A stretch of DNA of 64,000 bases from Deinandra increscens subsp. villosa (GCA_039602395.1 JBCNJP010000025.1:49371980-49435979); one strand, 5' to 3'; counted from the first letter of the stretch, positions 22,880 to 35,747 are shown. Notes: generated from the letters alone by a model not told the origin. Program-made: numbers and translations.

Positions 22880-24830
22880 ATAATGCAATATTTCTTATAC
22901 ACCACAGCCACGTCAACACCCTCTGGTGGATCGACTAAGCGCCAAACATTGAGCAGTTTGAACTGAAGTAACTCGGCTTCCATGGATTCGATCCAATTAT
23001 TGTCTAACAAAGTAGCAGCCACAGAGGTAGGCTCCTTTTGTAAAATAAATCAAGAGAACTAACAAGTATTAACTGCTTCTCGACTGGACCATTGATCTGA
23101 TTTGCTAGGCGATTCTTGTGAACCTGGGACTCTTCAACAACAATACATGAATGTTTGAGTCTAGATTCCCAAGCTTAAGATCATCTCTAGGAGTTTCTCC
23201 CGTATCAGTCTCTATAACATCATATGAATCAAACTCATGTGTCACTGTGCAATATCAACTATGTTGTCTTCTTGAACAATTGTCGTTGCTAGTTCTGCTT
23301 CTACAAGTACAGGGTCTAGAATCTGAATTGTTGGCTAATCAGGCACAGTGGATTAAGCTGAAGCTCCATTTATATTAGATGATGGCGTTGAATTGTTTCC
23401 CCATAACAGCTCTGGTGGATCAATCGAATAAATGGAATCCAGGATAGACGAAGTGACATGAGCAAGTTCATCAACAGCAGGAGTTACAACTTCATTCACA
23501 TTTTCAGCTTGATTAGTATTTGAAGTACCTACAACATTAGATTCAAACACATTAAAATTAGAAGAAAAAGACTCCAAGTCATACATGCTATCTAGCGTAG
23601 GATCTCTAGTATCCTGAGTGTGCTCGTTAAATGTAACGTTGCACGACTCAATATTACTTGAGGTCTTTACTTGTATGCACGATAGGCCACGGAGTTCATT
23701 GAGTATCCAACAAAATAACCTTCATCTGTCCGATGGGCATACTTGGCATACTTGGCTAACTGGTCAGATTGAACCTAGCAGGCAATGTTCATTGCTTCTG
23801 CCCAGAAAGACAATTTAAGATTTGAGCAGCAAGCATTGTTTTTGGCAGACTCGATGGTAGTTCTATTCTTCCGCTCAGCTACACCATTTTGTTGCGACGT
23901 GTATGGTGAACTTAACTATCGACTGGTGTCTTTCATGTTGCAAAAAGCGTCAAATGTCTAATTTTTAAATTCAGACCCATTGTCTGATTTGATTATCTGA
24001 ACTCGCTCTCTACTTATATTCTCAATTCGAGTTACAAAGTCCTTCAGTATCTCTACTGTCTCAGATTTTTCTTTCAAGAAGAACGCCCAAGAGTATCTGG
24101 AGTAGTCGTCGGTGATAACGAGGCAGTATGACTTTCCCCCTAAACTCTTGATGTTCACTGGCCCGAAAAGATCCAGATGGAGTTGCTTAAGTATCATTGT
24201 AGTTCTACCCAGTGGCTTTGGCTTGTGAGACGTTTTGTGTTATTTTCTTTTCAAACATGCAACACAATTGTCGATGTGAATGAAGTCATTCTCTGGTAGA
24301 CCAACAATGTGTTTCCCCCTAACCAGGAGATTCATGTTATGAAAGTTGACATGTCCCATTCGCATGTGCCATAGTGTAGAGTCGTCTTCCGATGCCTTTG
24401 CCAAAAAGCATGCAACCGAACCAGTGCATACATGTTCCCTTTTCGTTTTGCACGAAATAAGATTTGATCTTTAGGAATCTTGAAACCAGGCTTCAGAATA
24501 AAACATTCTCGATCATTGAAGAACATAGGAAATTAGTTGTCACATATTTGCGAAACGCTTAGCAGATTGAATTTCATATTCGACACCATATTCACCTAGT
24601 CAAATGAGATTTCCCCGTTTCTCAAGAGACCATTACCGATTATTGTTCCACAATCTAAATCACCACCAAAGGCAACAGGACCACCATGCAATATTGGTTT
24701 AACATCATATAGCATGTCCTTGTTCCCTGTCATATGCCTGGAACACCCGTTGTCCAAATACCATGTATTAGCAGCACGTCGGGTCTGTCCCTGCATATGC
24801 AAAAAGAAATTTGCTGATACATGAAATGGC
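22880..24830 (-). pseudogene. Copia pol fragment: protease, integrase, start of RT
   Basis: Read on the minus strand. Protease: WYLDNGCSRHMTG near 24760-24730 has Asn-Gly in place of the usual catalytic DSGAS. A GAG-pre-integrase zone follows with stops. Integrase: LHLDLFGPVN (first catalytic Asp, about 24180), SDNGSEF (second Asp, about 23975) and a frameshifted NGVAERKNRT (Glu, about 23880). An acidic hinge lies at 23590-23350. The fragment stops in the first residues of RT (FKLLNVWRLVD-like, about 22930). Many stops and frameshifts. It abuts LTR H on the left. Confidence 0.85.
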
Positions 24831-24959
24831 AGAATGCTGAATCAGACTGAAGAAAATCAGAGAAGAAAACAAGACTTAACCTAGGTCAGCCGAACTGGCC
24901 CGAACTAGCCCGAACTGAAACGAACGGGCAGCCGAAGGGCCTAGATTCTAAGCAATCTA

Positions 24960-27900
24960 CCTCTGATCATCATTCTGATAACGGATTGGTTAATAGGGTT
25001 CGGAAATCTGTCAACAAATCACCATTTGTTTCCCAACCACCAAAGGTTCTAAACCAAGTTTTCATGAAAATGCAAAATCTAATTTCAGAAATCCAAATCA
25101 ATTTTTCTAGAAAACCCAATTTCATGATGACGGGTTTTATGATAATTTTGGTTATGGGCCAATCCACCGATTTATGGTAGGGGTTCAAACTGGTTTGATC
25201 ATGGATTTAAAAATGGTGTTGGTCCATCTGGGTATGGTGGTAGGAGAGGCATGTATCAGAATTTTGATGATGGGTATTATTTAGGACATGAATACTTTCA
25301 CAATGATTTTTACCCAGAAACTGCTAACGGTTATGACTCAGGTTCTTATGATGAGTTTTCTGATCATCATGTTTCTTACTCCCAAAAGAAATTTTCAAAA
25401 TCCAAGAAACCAAAACCAGTCATGAAAACCGTTTATGATGACAGATTAGTTGATGAATTTGGTAGACAAGTTTTTATCATCATCACTGATCGACGTTAGT
25501 GTTTCATATGCAAGAAAAGATGGCACATGTATAAAAACTATTCCTTAATGAAAGACAAGTCTGAAAAATCTGGTTCAGTATCAGATGGTTACTATTCAGA
25601 GAAACCTGCATCTGTTGAATCTAAAAAATTTGTCAAATTTGTTGATGATAAAGGACAGCTTCATGATGAATTAAAACCATTTGTTTCTAGTTACAAAAAT
25701 TCAAAACAAAATAAGAAACGAGAAGGTGAATATGATCAAATAAATTCAGATCTAAAGAACTCTGAAGCATCATCGTCCAATAAACAAAAAGAGAAGTGGG
25801 TACCGAAAGGTGCATCCACCACAAGTCAAGATTTTGTTGAAGATGTGTGCAGGGAGCTCCAAGACAGTCCATAAATAACCTATGGATAGTCGACAGCGGA
25901 GCATCGCGGCACATGACTGGTGACATTTCCTTACTCGAAGACATCAAATCTTTTAATGGAGGAAATGTTACTTTTGCTGGTAATAAAGGTGGTCAAATTA
26001 CGGGTATCGACAAGCGTACCAACGGTGCGATTACATTCGACCGGGTTGAGTATGTGAAAGGATTGGAGTACAGCCTGCGAGTGTTTCCCAAATTTGTGAC
26101 AAGTAGTTCACAACCGCTTTCACAGGGAACGAATGTTTAATCTTGAAACCCGGTTACAAGATTCCCGATGAGTGGATAATGATGTGAGCACCAAGGACAT
26201 GAATTTTGCGGAAGCAACTGTGATTGGTCAATGTTTCGTGTCTAAAGCTACTGAAAAAGATTCCATATTGTGGCACTAATGCATGGGTCATATTCATTAC
26301 CGAAAGATGAATTAATTAGTTAGAAAAGGTCTTGTTGAAGGAGTACCGACTAATCAGTTATATTCAGTGACGTATGTGTGAGTTGCAAAAAGGGGAAACA
26401 ACTGAGAAAGTATCAACCTTTGAAGAAGTATCATTCAATCACTGTTCCGCTTGAACTGCTTCACATGGATCTATTTAGTCCTGTCAACAAAAGAAGCATA
26501 TCGGGAGAATGGTACTGTTTGGTGGTAACTGACGAATATTCTTGATTTTCAGGGGTGAACTTTCTAGTGACAAAAGACGAAACATCTGACGTACTGATCA
26601 ACTTGATTAATACGCTAGAATCTTACTACAAGTTGAAGGTTCGCAGAATCTGCAGCGATAACGGAACGGAGTTTACAAACACCAAAATTAAATTGTTTTG
26701 CTTGGAAAAGTTCATTGTATATGAATTTAGTGCTCCATACACTCCACAACATAATGGTATCGCAGAGAGGAAGAATAGAACAATTATTGAGACGGCAAGA
26801 ACTATGCTGGCTGACTCGAAGCATCCAGTGAATTTCTGGACTGAGGCAGTGAGTACAGCACGTTATGTCCTAAATAGGGTTCTAATTATGAAACGACTTG
26901 GTAAAACTTGTTATGAGCTGTTGAAGAACCGATGCCAAATCTCAAGCATCTAGAACCTTTTGGATCTCCTTGCACGATATTGCCGTCTGTAGGCAAGTTC
27001 GACGAGAAATCAGTTGAAGGTTTTTTTGTCGGTTATGCCAAACCTAAAAAGCGAGTCTTTAATATGGCGACTGGTGTAGTGGAAGAGTGGATACACGTAG
27101 ATTGTCAATCACATACTTTACTACCCAAAGGTGTTGGACCAGATTGGATGTTCGATTACAAAGCGTTATTTGATTCTTTTGATTCCAACACGGGGTTAAC
27201 CGCAGAACAATTGGCGACAATTTACATTGATTTACGAGATCAAACTCCGGTTATGCATACCCCATCTCCGACAACTCTGAATGTGTCGACAGAAGATGAA
27301 GTGACCGAGTACACGAATGAAGCAGCATATGATACGTCTTCGGATAGGAGCATGAATTTCACGAAGCTCAACCGGAACTGGTTGATGTTCCTGTCCCACA
27401 ACCTGAATCAAGTTCAACCGAGAATGTTGTGGTTGAGATGACAATCTTAACAATTTGGCTGAAAATATTGTAGTTCTGATTCATCCAGTGCACCGCATTA
27501 ACACCTATCATCCACAAGACAATATTATAGGTGATTTGGAAGACGGTGTGCGTACAAGACGTCAGGTTGAAAATAGTACTTTCTTATCCATGAGGGAATC
27601 TGGGGTTCAAAACGAAGTATATTCACTCATGCTTTCTGTCCCAGATTGAATCAGTGAATGTGCAACAAGCACTCAAAGAGGGTTTATGGGTGGAAGCAAT
27701 GCAGGAAGAACTCCTACAATATCAAAAACTCGGCGTTTGGCACTTAGTTGACTTACCCGAAGGTAGCAAAGAGTCGTGTGGTACTCGTTGGGTGTATAAA
27801 TGCAAGCGTGATGGCCGAGGAGTCATTGTCCGAAACAAGGCTCGTTTGGTGGTCCAGGGGTTTTCTCAAGAAGAAGGTATTGACTTTAATGAGGTGTACG

Positions 27901-27987
27901 CGCCAGTTGCACGAATCAAAGCAATTCGTATTTTCTTGGCATTCGCGGCTCACCGAGGATTTAAGGTATACCAGATGGATATTAAAC
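24960..27987 (+). pseudogene. Copia gag-pol fragment related to the Gag-only family
   Basis: The C-terminal part of the same kind of Gag as in A, C, D and E: SYSQKKFSKSKKPKPV, then a second zinc knuckle (CFICKKRWHMYKNY, 25500-25541, last Cys lost) and WVPKGAS...FVED (25797-25850). It continues into pol: protease WIVDSGASRHMTG (25883 on, DSG at 25892-25900), GAG-pre-integrase (26140-26450, broken), integrase with SDNGTEF (about 26655) and NGIAERKNRT (about 26755), hinge, then RT (WVEAMQEEL at about 27690, CGTRWVYKCK, KARLVVQGF, FNEVYAPVARIKAIR). It is cut off at about 27987 inside KVYQMDIK, before the YVDD motif. TAG at 25497-25499 and frameshifts near 25850 and 26930. This is the only place in the window where the long Gag is joined to a polymerase. 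Confidence 0.88.
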
Positions 27988-28517
27988 TTATTTTTAATAT
28001 ATTTATTTTATCTTTGATCGAGAACGAAAAACCTTATCATCACTCAGGACACCTAACTAAATAACCTATTATTTAAAATTTTCTAGGTGTTCGCGAATGA
28101 TTAATATATGTGTAATCGGCCATTAGGTCACTTAATCTTGCTAGAGCCTGATTAGCAAGATCAATTAGGGTTAGGAGGTATACAGTTATATATTAAATTT
28201 AAAACAACCACATGGTAGGCAACACTTGCGTCTTGTGTCTTGTTATAGCTCCCACTGACCTCCTTGACTCCTCTCGGCTCCATGTTGGATCTTTAGTCTT
28301 TGGTTTACAAAAAATGGAAAGTTACTATTAATAGGAACCCTAATTTCTAATTAAACAACTTTAAACCCGAAATTTGGGCCAATAAACCAAAACTGCTAAA
28401 TTACAATAATGGGCCAACAATTTGGCCAAACCATAAACAACCACAAAATTTAAATAAAATTTAAATAAAATTTAAATAAAAATTAAACACGAGGGTCTGG
28501 CCGAAACACAAACATAA

Positions 28518-28522
<5 letters not shown>
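27988..28522. other. Non-coding spacer after the Copia break
   Basis: AT-rich sequence with no convincing gene. It could be the internal region of a minus-strand LTR element whose PBS is at 29738-29749, since nothing else explains the abrupt end of the Copia RT. No LTR end or target duplication is visible at the 27987 junction. Confidence 0.35.

Positions 28523-28566
<44 letters not shown>
28523..28566. repeat. (TA)n tract, left flank of inverted-repeat element 1
   Basis: Uninterrupted TA dinucleotides directly abut the element. Other such tracts: 29324-29373, 29579-29601, 38732-38767, 38956-38983, 39700-39727, 41399-41455, and an unrelated one at about 35097-35134. Confidence 0.95.
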
Positions 28567-28571
<5 letters not shown>

Positions 28572-29320
28572 AGGATCATGTGAAAACAACTTTTATTGCG
28601 AAAACACGAAAACAAATATTAAAACCTATATAACCTTTTCATACGTTAATATTTTTTTCAAAAATTTACACCAAAATCCTGATAATTATGTCTTTAGCTC
28701 TGGAAAAAAAATTAAAAAATCAAGTTTTTTTATTTTTTATTATTGCTAATGTGCAATAAAAATTTTTATTATTATTATTGCACATGTGCAATAATATTAA
28801 AACCTCTCTTACTTTTTCATACGTTAAAATTTTTTATAAAAAATGTACCATAAATCTTATAATTCTATTATCTTTAATACCGGATAAAATAAAAAAAACA
28901 ACATTTTTTTATTTTTTTTATTATTGCACATGTGCAATAAAAAAAATTATTGCACATGTGCAATAATATTAAAACATTTATAACTTTTTCATAGGTTAAT
29001 ATTTTCGATAAAAAATTGCACCATAAATCTTATAATTCTGTTATCTTTAATTCTGGAAAAAAATAAAAAAAAAGTAACATTTTTTTTTAAATTGCACATG
29101 TGTAATATAATAAATAATACTTATTATTGCACATGTGCAATAATAAAAAAAATGAAATGTTAATTGTTTAATTTTTTTTTCAGAATTAAAGTTGACATAA
29201 TTTTAAAACTTTTGGTGCAATTCTTTTTAAAAAAAAATATTAACATATGAAGAAGTTATTGAGGTTTTAATATTTTTTTTTGTGTTTTCGCAATAACATC
29301 TTGTTTTTATTTGATCTTTC

Positions 29321-29323
<3 letters not shown>
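28567..29323. mobile_element. Inverted-repeat element 1 (Micron-like MITE) in (TA)n
   Basis: Its ends are long imperfect inverted repeats: GGGTAAGGATCATG...TTATTGCGAAAACAC at the left, and the complement GTGTTTTCGCAATAA...GATCTTTCCCC at the right. It has (TA)n on both sides, like rice Micron MITEs that insert in TA microsatellites. Inside are four perfect 20-nt palindromes TTATTGCACATGTGCAATAA at 28775, 28921, 28947 and 29124. A second copy lies at 38984-39699. No ORF of note. Confidence 0.75.
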
Positions 29324-29373
<50 letters not shown>

Positions 29374-29377
<4 letters not shown>

Positions 29378-29578
29378 GAGGTTCATTGTAGACACTTTCG
29401 CATGTGAAATAGCTCTTTTTCACATGTGAAAGTTTCTAATTAATGAGAAAAAAGAAAAAAAGAAAAAAGAAAAAAAGAAAAAAGAAAATTAATCACAACC
29501 ATTAGATCAAGAGATCTAATGGTGAAAAAGGGTGTCTACCTGTCTACACTTATGGGGTGTCTACAATGAACTTTTCAC
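29374..29578. mobile_element. Inverted-repeat element 2 (MITE) in (TA)n
   Basis: 205 bp with terminal inverted repeats containing TTCATTGTAGACAC at the left and GTGTCTACAATGAA at the right, (TA)n on both sides. It contains an inner palindrome (CATTAGATCAAGAGATCTAATG). Non-coding. Confidence 0.75.
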
Positions 29579-29737
29579 TATATATATATAATATATATAT
29601 ATATTCAAAAAATATATATATTAAAATTATCAAATAATTAGAATAATTAAATTAAATTCGCAATCTGGGATTAAATCGAAATCACGAATCACCGGTTCAA
29701 TAAAAGACCGGTTTTTGATTTGTGTGCGGTGATCAGG

Positions 29738-29749
29738 GCTCTGATACCA
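29738..29749 (-). promoter_or_regulatory. Primer-binding site of a minus-strand LTR element
   Basis: GCTCTGATACCA is the complement of TGGTATCAGAGC. It lies one base from TGTTGGG at 29751, so the LTR-like block to the right would be the 5' LTR of an element reading leftwards. Confidence 0.6.
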
Positions 29750-29750
29750 C

Positions 29751-31329
29751 TGTTGGGTTTTACAGTGATGTTCGGGTTACCCGTTTAGTATTTTTTTTTA
29801 CTAAATATAAATATATATTTATTTAACCGGATAAATATATATTACAGATTCACGCAGCAGAATTTAAATAAACACGAAAACCGTAAAACCGTTACAAAAC
29901 AGCTAACCGGAAATTTACAAAACAAAATAATTATAACTATTTTATTTAGTAATAGTTCCGGGAATAAATTATTATTATTTCACTAAGGCAAATTAGATTT
30001 AAATAATTCCAAATTTTATCAATTGGCCGACAATAGTCCCAAGTAACAAAATGTTTACTATTGAGCCTAACTTTTAACATATTTTTCTACAATGATCCAT
30101 GACTAACGGAAACTTAACGACGTTAATTTTTTTTTTAAACAATGAATTTAAGTAATCTCAAGTTTCATCAATTGGCCGGCAATAATCCTAAGTTTTTTAA
30201 AAAATAATCCCAAGTTTCATCAATTAGCCGACAATAATCTCAAGTTTCATCAAAACTAACGTCGTTAAAAGTCCGTTAGTCAGTGATCGTTATAGAAAAA
30301 TAAGTTAAAAGTTGAGCTCACTAGTAAACATTTTGTTACTTGTGATTAATGTCGGTCAATTGATAAAACTTGGGATTATTTAAATCCAGTTTGCCTTTAA
30401 TTAATAATAATTAGAGAATAATTAAATAAAATTAATTAATTAAATAGATTAATTAGTTAATTTATTTGGGTTTTTTTTAGATTAAATTTAATATGATTAG
30501 GTTTATCTGGTTGGAGATGGGGACTAGTTGTGAGGTTATAAATAAACCTTATTTTTAGGGTTTATGGATTGATAGCAATCACAAAACCCTAACCTCATAA
30601 CTTCCTCCCCAAGTCTCTATCTCTCTCTCTCATCTGGCTCCCACGCCACCGCTACCTAGCCGCCAACCGGCTCTCTCTGGCCGGCTCACTACTTGCGGAC
30701 CACCGGCTTGTTTATGATCTCCTCCCTGCACCGCCCTAATGGATCCGACGACCACCACACGGGACCCAAGAACTACCCAGCTGCAATTGTTTCCGCCGCT
30801 GTAGGGTTCATCATTGCAACAGTCATGTCCTTCCTGAGTTTTGTGATTGTCGCTACCCCGTGACACGTGATGATGTTGCTCTAGACATCACGGCACACGA
30901 TGGTCCCCTGCTGATGGTCGGGACTTTGTCACCCATCGGAGGACGCGATGTAGCTGTAGCATACGTCGCGACACGCGGCGAGTCTGAGAGACATAAATTT
31001 TGGATGCTTCTCTGACACATGTTGTCACCATTGAGGGTCGATCATGACTAATGGAGTCATGTGGTTCGTTCACTAGCGACGACGTACCGAATCCCATTGT
31101 CTTGAACAGTTGTTTGGATACTGCAAAGGTATATCTAAACCAACTTTAGATATATTTTAATTTTAGTTGTATTCACGTGAATTTTGATTATCAGATCCTG
31201 CTTGGTTATTACATTATCCGCAAGTTTATTTATTTCCGTTGCGTAACTGATTATAGATATGTTAATAACCTATTTTGTAAATCCGAAATTTTATGATGGT
31301 TAACCTGAATGCTGTTGTAAAACACAACA
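29751..31329 (-). repeat. LTR-like block with TGTTGGG...CACAACA ends, copy 1
   Basis: It begins TGTTGGGTTTTACAG and ends GTAAAACACAACA. Its right end (CCTGAATGCTGTTGTAAAACACAACA-like) aligns with the end of a second block at 41581. It also shares a TCTTGAAC...GCAAAGGTATATCTAAAC segment (about 31100-31140) with 38590-38630. The adjacent PBS argues for minus orientation, but a plus-strand TATA-like box and C-rich leader (30535-30700) would argue for plus; orientation is unresolved. Small ORFs at 30630-31097 show no known motif. Confidence 0.45.
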
Positions 31330-33372
31330 AAAGGGAGATATTATCACACCCCGCCCCGTCCGGCCCCGTCAGGCGCGGGGGAGATGACGTGGGACCGGCC
31401 GCCCGTACCAGAACTTGCGGAAGCAAACAGATTAATACAAGAGTAGATAAAGGCTCACAAAAACGAACGACCCGTCCAACAAACATAACTAGAACCATGT
31501 CGGCTATAACATAAATCATGTTAAGTCTTACATACAAGCTTCACAAATAAACTAAGCCCAGTGTCACCTTAAGGCTACAAGTACGATGAGGGCACAAACG
31601 AACAACACAAGATAGTCATCACAATCACAAAAACGACATAATAACAAGATAATCCCCAAAACCCACAACACCATCTTGTCCCAAAACCACAACGTTACTT
31701 CCGCCATAGCTTTACTTACCTGCACATGAACCAAAAAGATGTCAACAACGAAAAGTTGTTGGTGAGTCGTAGTGCATTTGACTCATTTTCATAACCAAAA
31801 CTTGTTTCCAAAAACACTGTGCCTGCTATAAATTCCTATGGATAAACCAGCACGCGAAAGGGGTAAACGGACCAGTGGCCGTCACCACTCCCCATGACTA
31901 GGCATATACACCATCACCCGACCCCTAATGGATCAACAAGAACAGGTATGAGACACATTGATCTACCTCTACAGCTGTATTGGTGCAATATATGTCTTTG
32001 TGGCCCCACACGGACCTATTTAACCACACTAATCTGTCATGAACGTCACGTAACATGCAATAAATTTATAACATTGTAACACGTACCTAAGCACAGTATC
32101 AAGTAAAACAACAAGAAATGGTTCATGTACACCCCAAAACATTTAAATAAAAGTAGGGAAAAACTATCAACTCACAGATTGCAATGGGCGGAAAAACTAT
32201 AACTTCACCGGGCACGAGGAAATACAAAGTCCACAATAGTATCACAGATGCGAGTCTATAAACATATACATAAGTATATCAGAACCTAACCCAAAACCAA
32301 GAACGTTTACACAACGTTTGGTGAAAACAACAACATGAACGGGAAGTTACAAACATTCCCGGGAATGTACCGAGAGGCCATAATATCCATACGAGATCCT
32401 CGAGTATAACTGGGTGGTGAATCGTCACCATTATAATTCCATAGGACTCTACTCGTAAAAATAATAAAAACCGGGTGCTCGGTTATTCCCAAAACACAAA
32501 ACAAAACAAAATGTTGAAACTATCCAGGGACACATGAGGACCGCGAGTAACCCAGAAAAACATCCCATGCAGTCCTCATGGGTGGTCAACAGACCACGTT
32601 GACTTTCCAGGCTATGAGGACCGTGAGCGAACCAGCAAACGAAACCCACGCGGTCCTCATCGACTATTTTCTCATTTAGTGATTTTTTTCCATTTTGCAT
32701 TTTTGGCTCGTTTCGACAACGGGGTTTTGTTCCGACATGTTCCAATAGCCAAAATATAAATTCTTAGGCTCTTAGACCATGTCTAACGAAAGGTACAAGT
32801 CCCGGTTAATATTAAAGTTACCCGAAATCACTTCTTTACACAACTTTAACCAAAACCATTTGTTCTAATACATCATTTATCACTTAGGGATTGTTGTGAA
32901 CCTATTTCAACCATAATCTAGCTACTGAAACTTCTAGGTATGCTCTGCCATTCATAAAAATATAAATAACTCAGTTTTCGGGTTTTCTAAACACAAGATT
33001 ATAAACAACGCCTCCACCCAATTACCAATCCTCATATTGTGACACTTTTCTCACTGAGATAATCTAGGTTTCTAGGCTCAACTTCCATATCCAAATATCT
33101 TCCCGAAAATACAACATGTATGCATTAACTAGTAAGGCTATGTGTAGTGGATGGAGCCCCTTGTGGGCATTATGCGCCATGTGACGTCCACGTTAGCATA
33201 AGGGGCTCCATGAAAAAAATGGTGTAGTGGATGGAGCCCCTAGCAATCATTACCTAATTATTTTTTTAATCATTTTTTTTAAATTAAATCATTTAAAAAC
33301 TAAACTAATTTTATTAAAAATTAGAAAACTTACATATTTTTAAAATCCTAGAAACTAGAAAACGAAAAAATA

Positions 33373-33489
33373 CTAAATATCGTCTCGAACATCATCATAC
33401 GCCTCGTCCTCGTCGTCATCACCATGCTCGTAGTTGTTGGAACCTTGGGCGTTGTCGTCTTCACCATCATCATCACCATCATCTTCATC

Positions 33490-33525
<36 letters not shown>

Positions 33526-33537
33526 GTCATCACCACC

Positions 33538-33572
<35 letters not shown>

Positions 33573-33576
33573 CTCA

Positions 33577-33617
<41 letters not shown>

Positions 33618-35024
33618 TGTTATTTTCACCGACATCCGCATATTCATGACGATTTGACCACGTATGCTCCACCAAGTCTGGCATTAGTGCGTTATGTTGC
33701 TCCCAAGACCGCATGTCCGCCAAATTTTGAATGCGTTCTTCCATGGACGCTTTGGGCATGATCGCTTGGTGCTGGGGATCGTAGTAGGAACAGATCGCCG
33801 TGCCTCTGTCCTCCTTCACCATGTTGTGCATGATGATGATGCTACGCATGCAATCTTTAATTTTATCAAGCGTCCAAAGTCGGAAAGGATTTTTCACGAA
33901 GTGCCATTTCGTTACCAATGTGTCGAACGTACACTCGATACCCTTTCTTGCCGCTTCTTGAACCTTTTTGAAGCGTTTTCTTTTCTCATCAATAGGGTCC
34001 TTGTAGGTCTTCACCATGAATGAATATTCTGGGTATATACCATAGCCCAATAGATAACCATGTGGATAATAGTTACCGTTTGCATAAAAAGAAGCTTTGG
34101 CACCTTTACCCGATACGTAATCCTCGATGATCTCGGACCCTTGCATGACATTGATGTCGTTGTTAGAGCCGGCTACCCTAAAATGTGTCTGCCAAATCCA
34201 TTGATCGCACGATGTCACAGCCTGAAGAATAACAGTCGGGCCCTTTTGATCCCCTCGTGTGTATTGGCCTTTCCATGTCGTAGGACAATTATGCCATTGT
34301 CAATGCTTGTAGTCAATACTTTCTATCATACCCGGTAGACCATACTTCTTATCATGGCGGTCATATAGCAGTTGAAGATCATTCCATGTCGGCTTTCTTA
34401 GATAACGTGGACCGTACAATATACGCATTCCTAGCACAATTTAGAAATAATATATAATGTAACAATTAAAAAAATAGTAGAACAATTTTAAAAAATAATT
34501 ATATTTATCAATTAAAATATAACTACAACAATTTTAAAAAAAATACAATAACAATTTAAAAATATACCTTTAGCAAAATGTTCCAAGGTATCTCTTGTCG
34601 TCTTTTCTGCCATTTTTAAATATTCTTCGTTGATGTCGGACGTTGTCCCGTACGCCAAGACACGTAATGCCGAGGTAACCTTTTGAATAGCGGTAAATCC
34701 AAGCTTCCCGCGTTCGTCACAACGTTGTTGAAAATACGAAAACTCTCGTTCAAGATCGTTTACAATACGTAAGAACATGCGTTTACTCATCCGGAAACGA
34801 TTGAAGAACGTCTTAGCACTTCGGTATGTTGGATTGGGGGAAAAATAGTCGTTCATCAAGTTCCTATTTGCAGCCTCACGATCGCGTTAAAGTTGCGTTC
34901 TACGTAAAACGGGATGAGGAATGGGAGGTGGTTCCATGTTTATCACGTACGAAACGATCTCGTCTTCTAGCTCGTCGTCAAAATCATAGGAAATAGAAGA
35001 AGAACTTGATTATGGAGATCCCAT
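33373..35024 (-). pseudogene. Harbinger transposase of H1 (DDE_Tnp_4/ALP1-like), broken
   Basis: DNA-cutting transposase. Start ATG at 35024 (MGSP), immediately followed by a stop where H2 has Gln; another stop replaces Glu in TQLxRDR. The N-terminal exon holds NDYFSPNPTYRSAKTFFNRFRMSK-type sequence (34859-34568), typical of plant Harbinger transposases. A 137-bp intron with GT...AG ends fits 34567-34431, after which KGMRILYGPRYLRKP is restored in frame. The catalytic domain follows: first Asp in ESIDYKH (its next Trp is TGA, near 34300), second Asp in SNNDINV, Glu in RKGIECTF. The C-terminus is a run of Asp from GAT repeats, with a frame change. Not functional. Confidence 0.88.
33463..33617. 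repeat. (ATC/GAT)n microsatellite in the H1 transposase
   Basis: Trinucleotide repeat encoding poly-Asp in the minus-strand reading frame. The run is interrupted by CACTCATCC and CACCACCAAT; reading across it changes frame in H1. Confidence 0.9.
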
Positions 35025-35093
35025 TTTTTTAAACAAAATTTGGAAGAATATATGTAGATGGAGAGTGGAGTTTATATGTTTGGAATGGAATGT

Positions 35094-35138
<45 letters not shown>

Positions 35139-35585
35139 GCTTGAAAACACAAAAAAGAAAAATAAATATAGAGTCAAACTAGCCGTTCAACGGCTAGTTT
35201 TTTGGGAGAAACAATTTTGAAGGCGCCATGTACTTAACGCTGGCTTCGGTTATGGGCTAACATAACGCCCTTAGGGACGGGTAAGGGCATCATATGGGGC
35301 GCTATGATACCAAATTTGGTAGCATAACGCCCCACTACACATAGCCTAAGGCTATGTGTAATGGATGGAGCCACTTGTGGACATTATGCGCCATGTGACG
35401 TCCACGTCAGCATAAGGGGCTCCATGGAAAAAGTGGTGTAGTGGATGGAGCCCCTAGCAATCATTACGTAATTATTTTTTTAATCATTTTTTTTAACTTA
35501 GACATTTAAAAACTAAACAAATTTTATTAAAAATTAATAAACTTATATATTTTTAAAATCCTACAAACTAGAAAACGAAAAAAAA

Positions 35586-35747
35586 CTAATCATCGTCTCG
35601 GACATCATCATACGCCTCGTCCTCGTCGTCATCACCATGCTCGTAGTTGTTGGAACCTTGGGTGTTGTTGTCTTCACCATCATCATCACCATCATCTTCA
35701 TCTTCATCATCATCATCATCATCATCACCACCAACATCATCATCATC

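Larger units (their letters stand above)
33136..35346 (-). mobile_element. H1: PIF/Harbinger DNA transposon
   Basis: Perfect 15-bp terminal inverted repeats, GGCTATGTGTAGTGG and CCACTACACATAGCC. A 3-bp target duplication TAA stands at 33133-33135 and 35347-35349, as expected of PIF/Harbinger. It carries a decayed transposase gene on the minus strand. There is no second (Myb-like) Harbinger gene. It directly adjoins H2, sharing the middle TAA. Confidence 0.92.

Noticed and set aside
30630..31097. Two minus-strand ORFs as possible host genes
   Set aside because: They lie in GC-rich leader-like DNA of an LTR-like block, have no motif and no supporting signals.
33348..33657. Long open frames of poly-Met, poly-His, poly-Ile or poly-Ser around the ATC repeats (also 35561-35870)
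   Set aside because: These are other frames of the trinucleotide repeat; only the minus-strand poly-Asp frame is continuous with the transposase.
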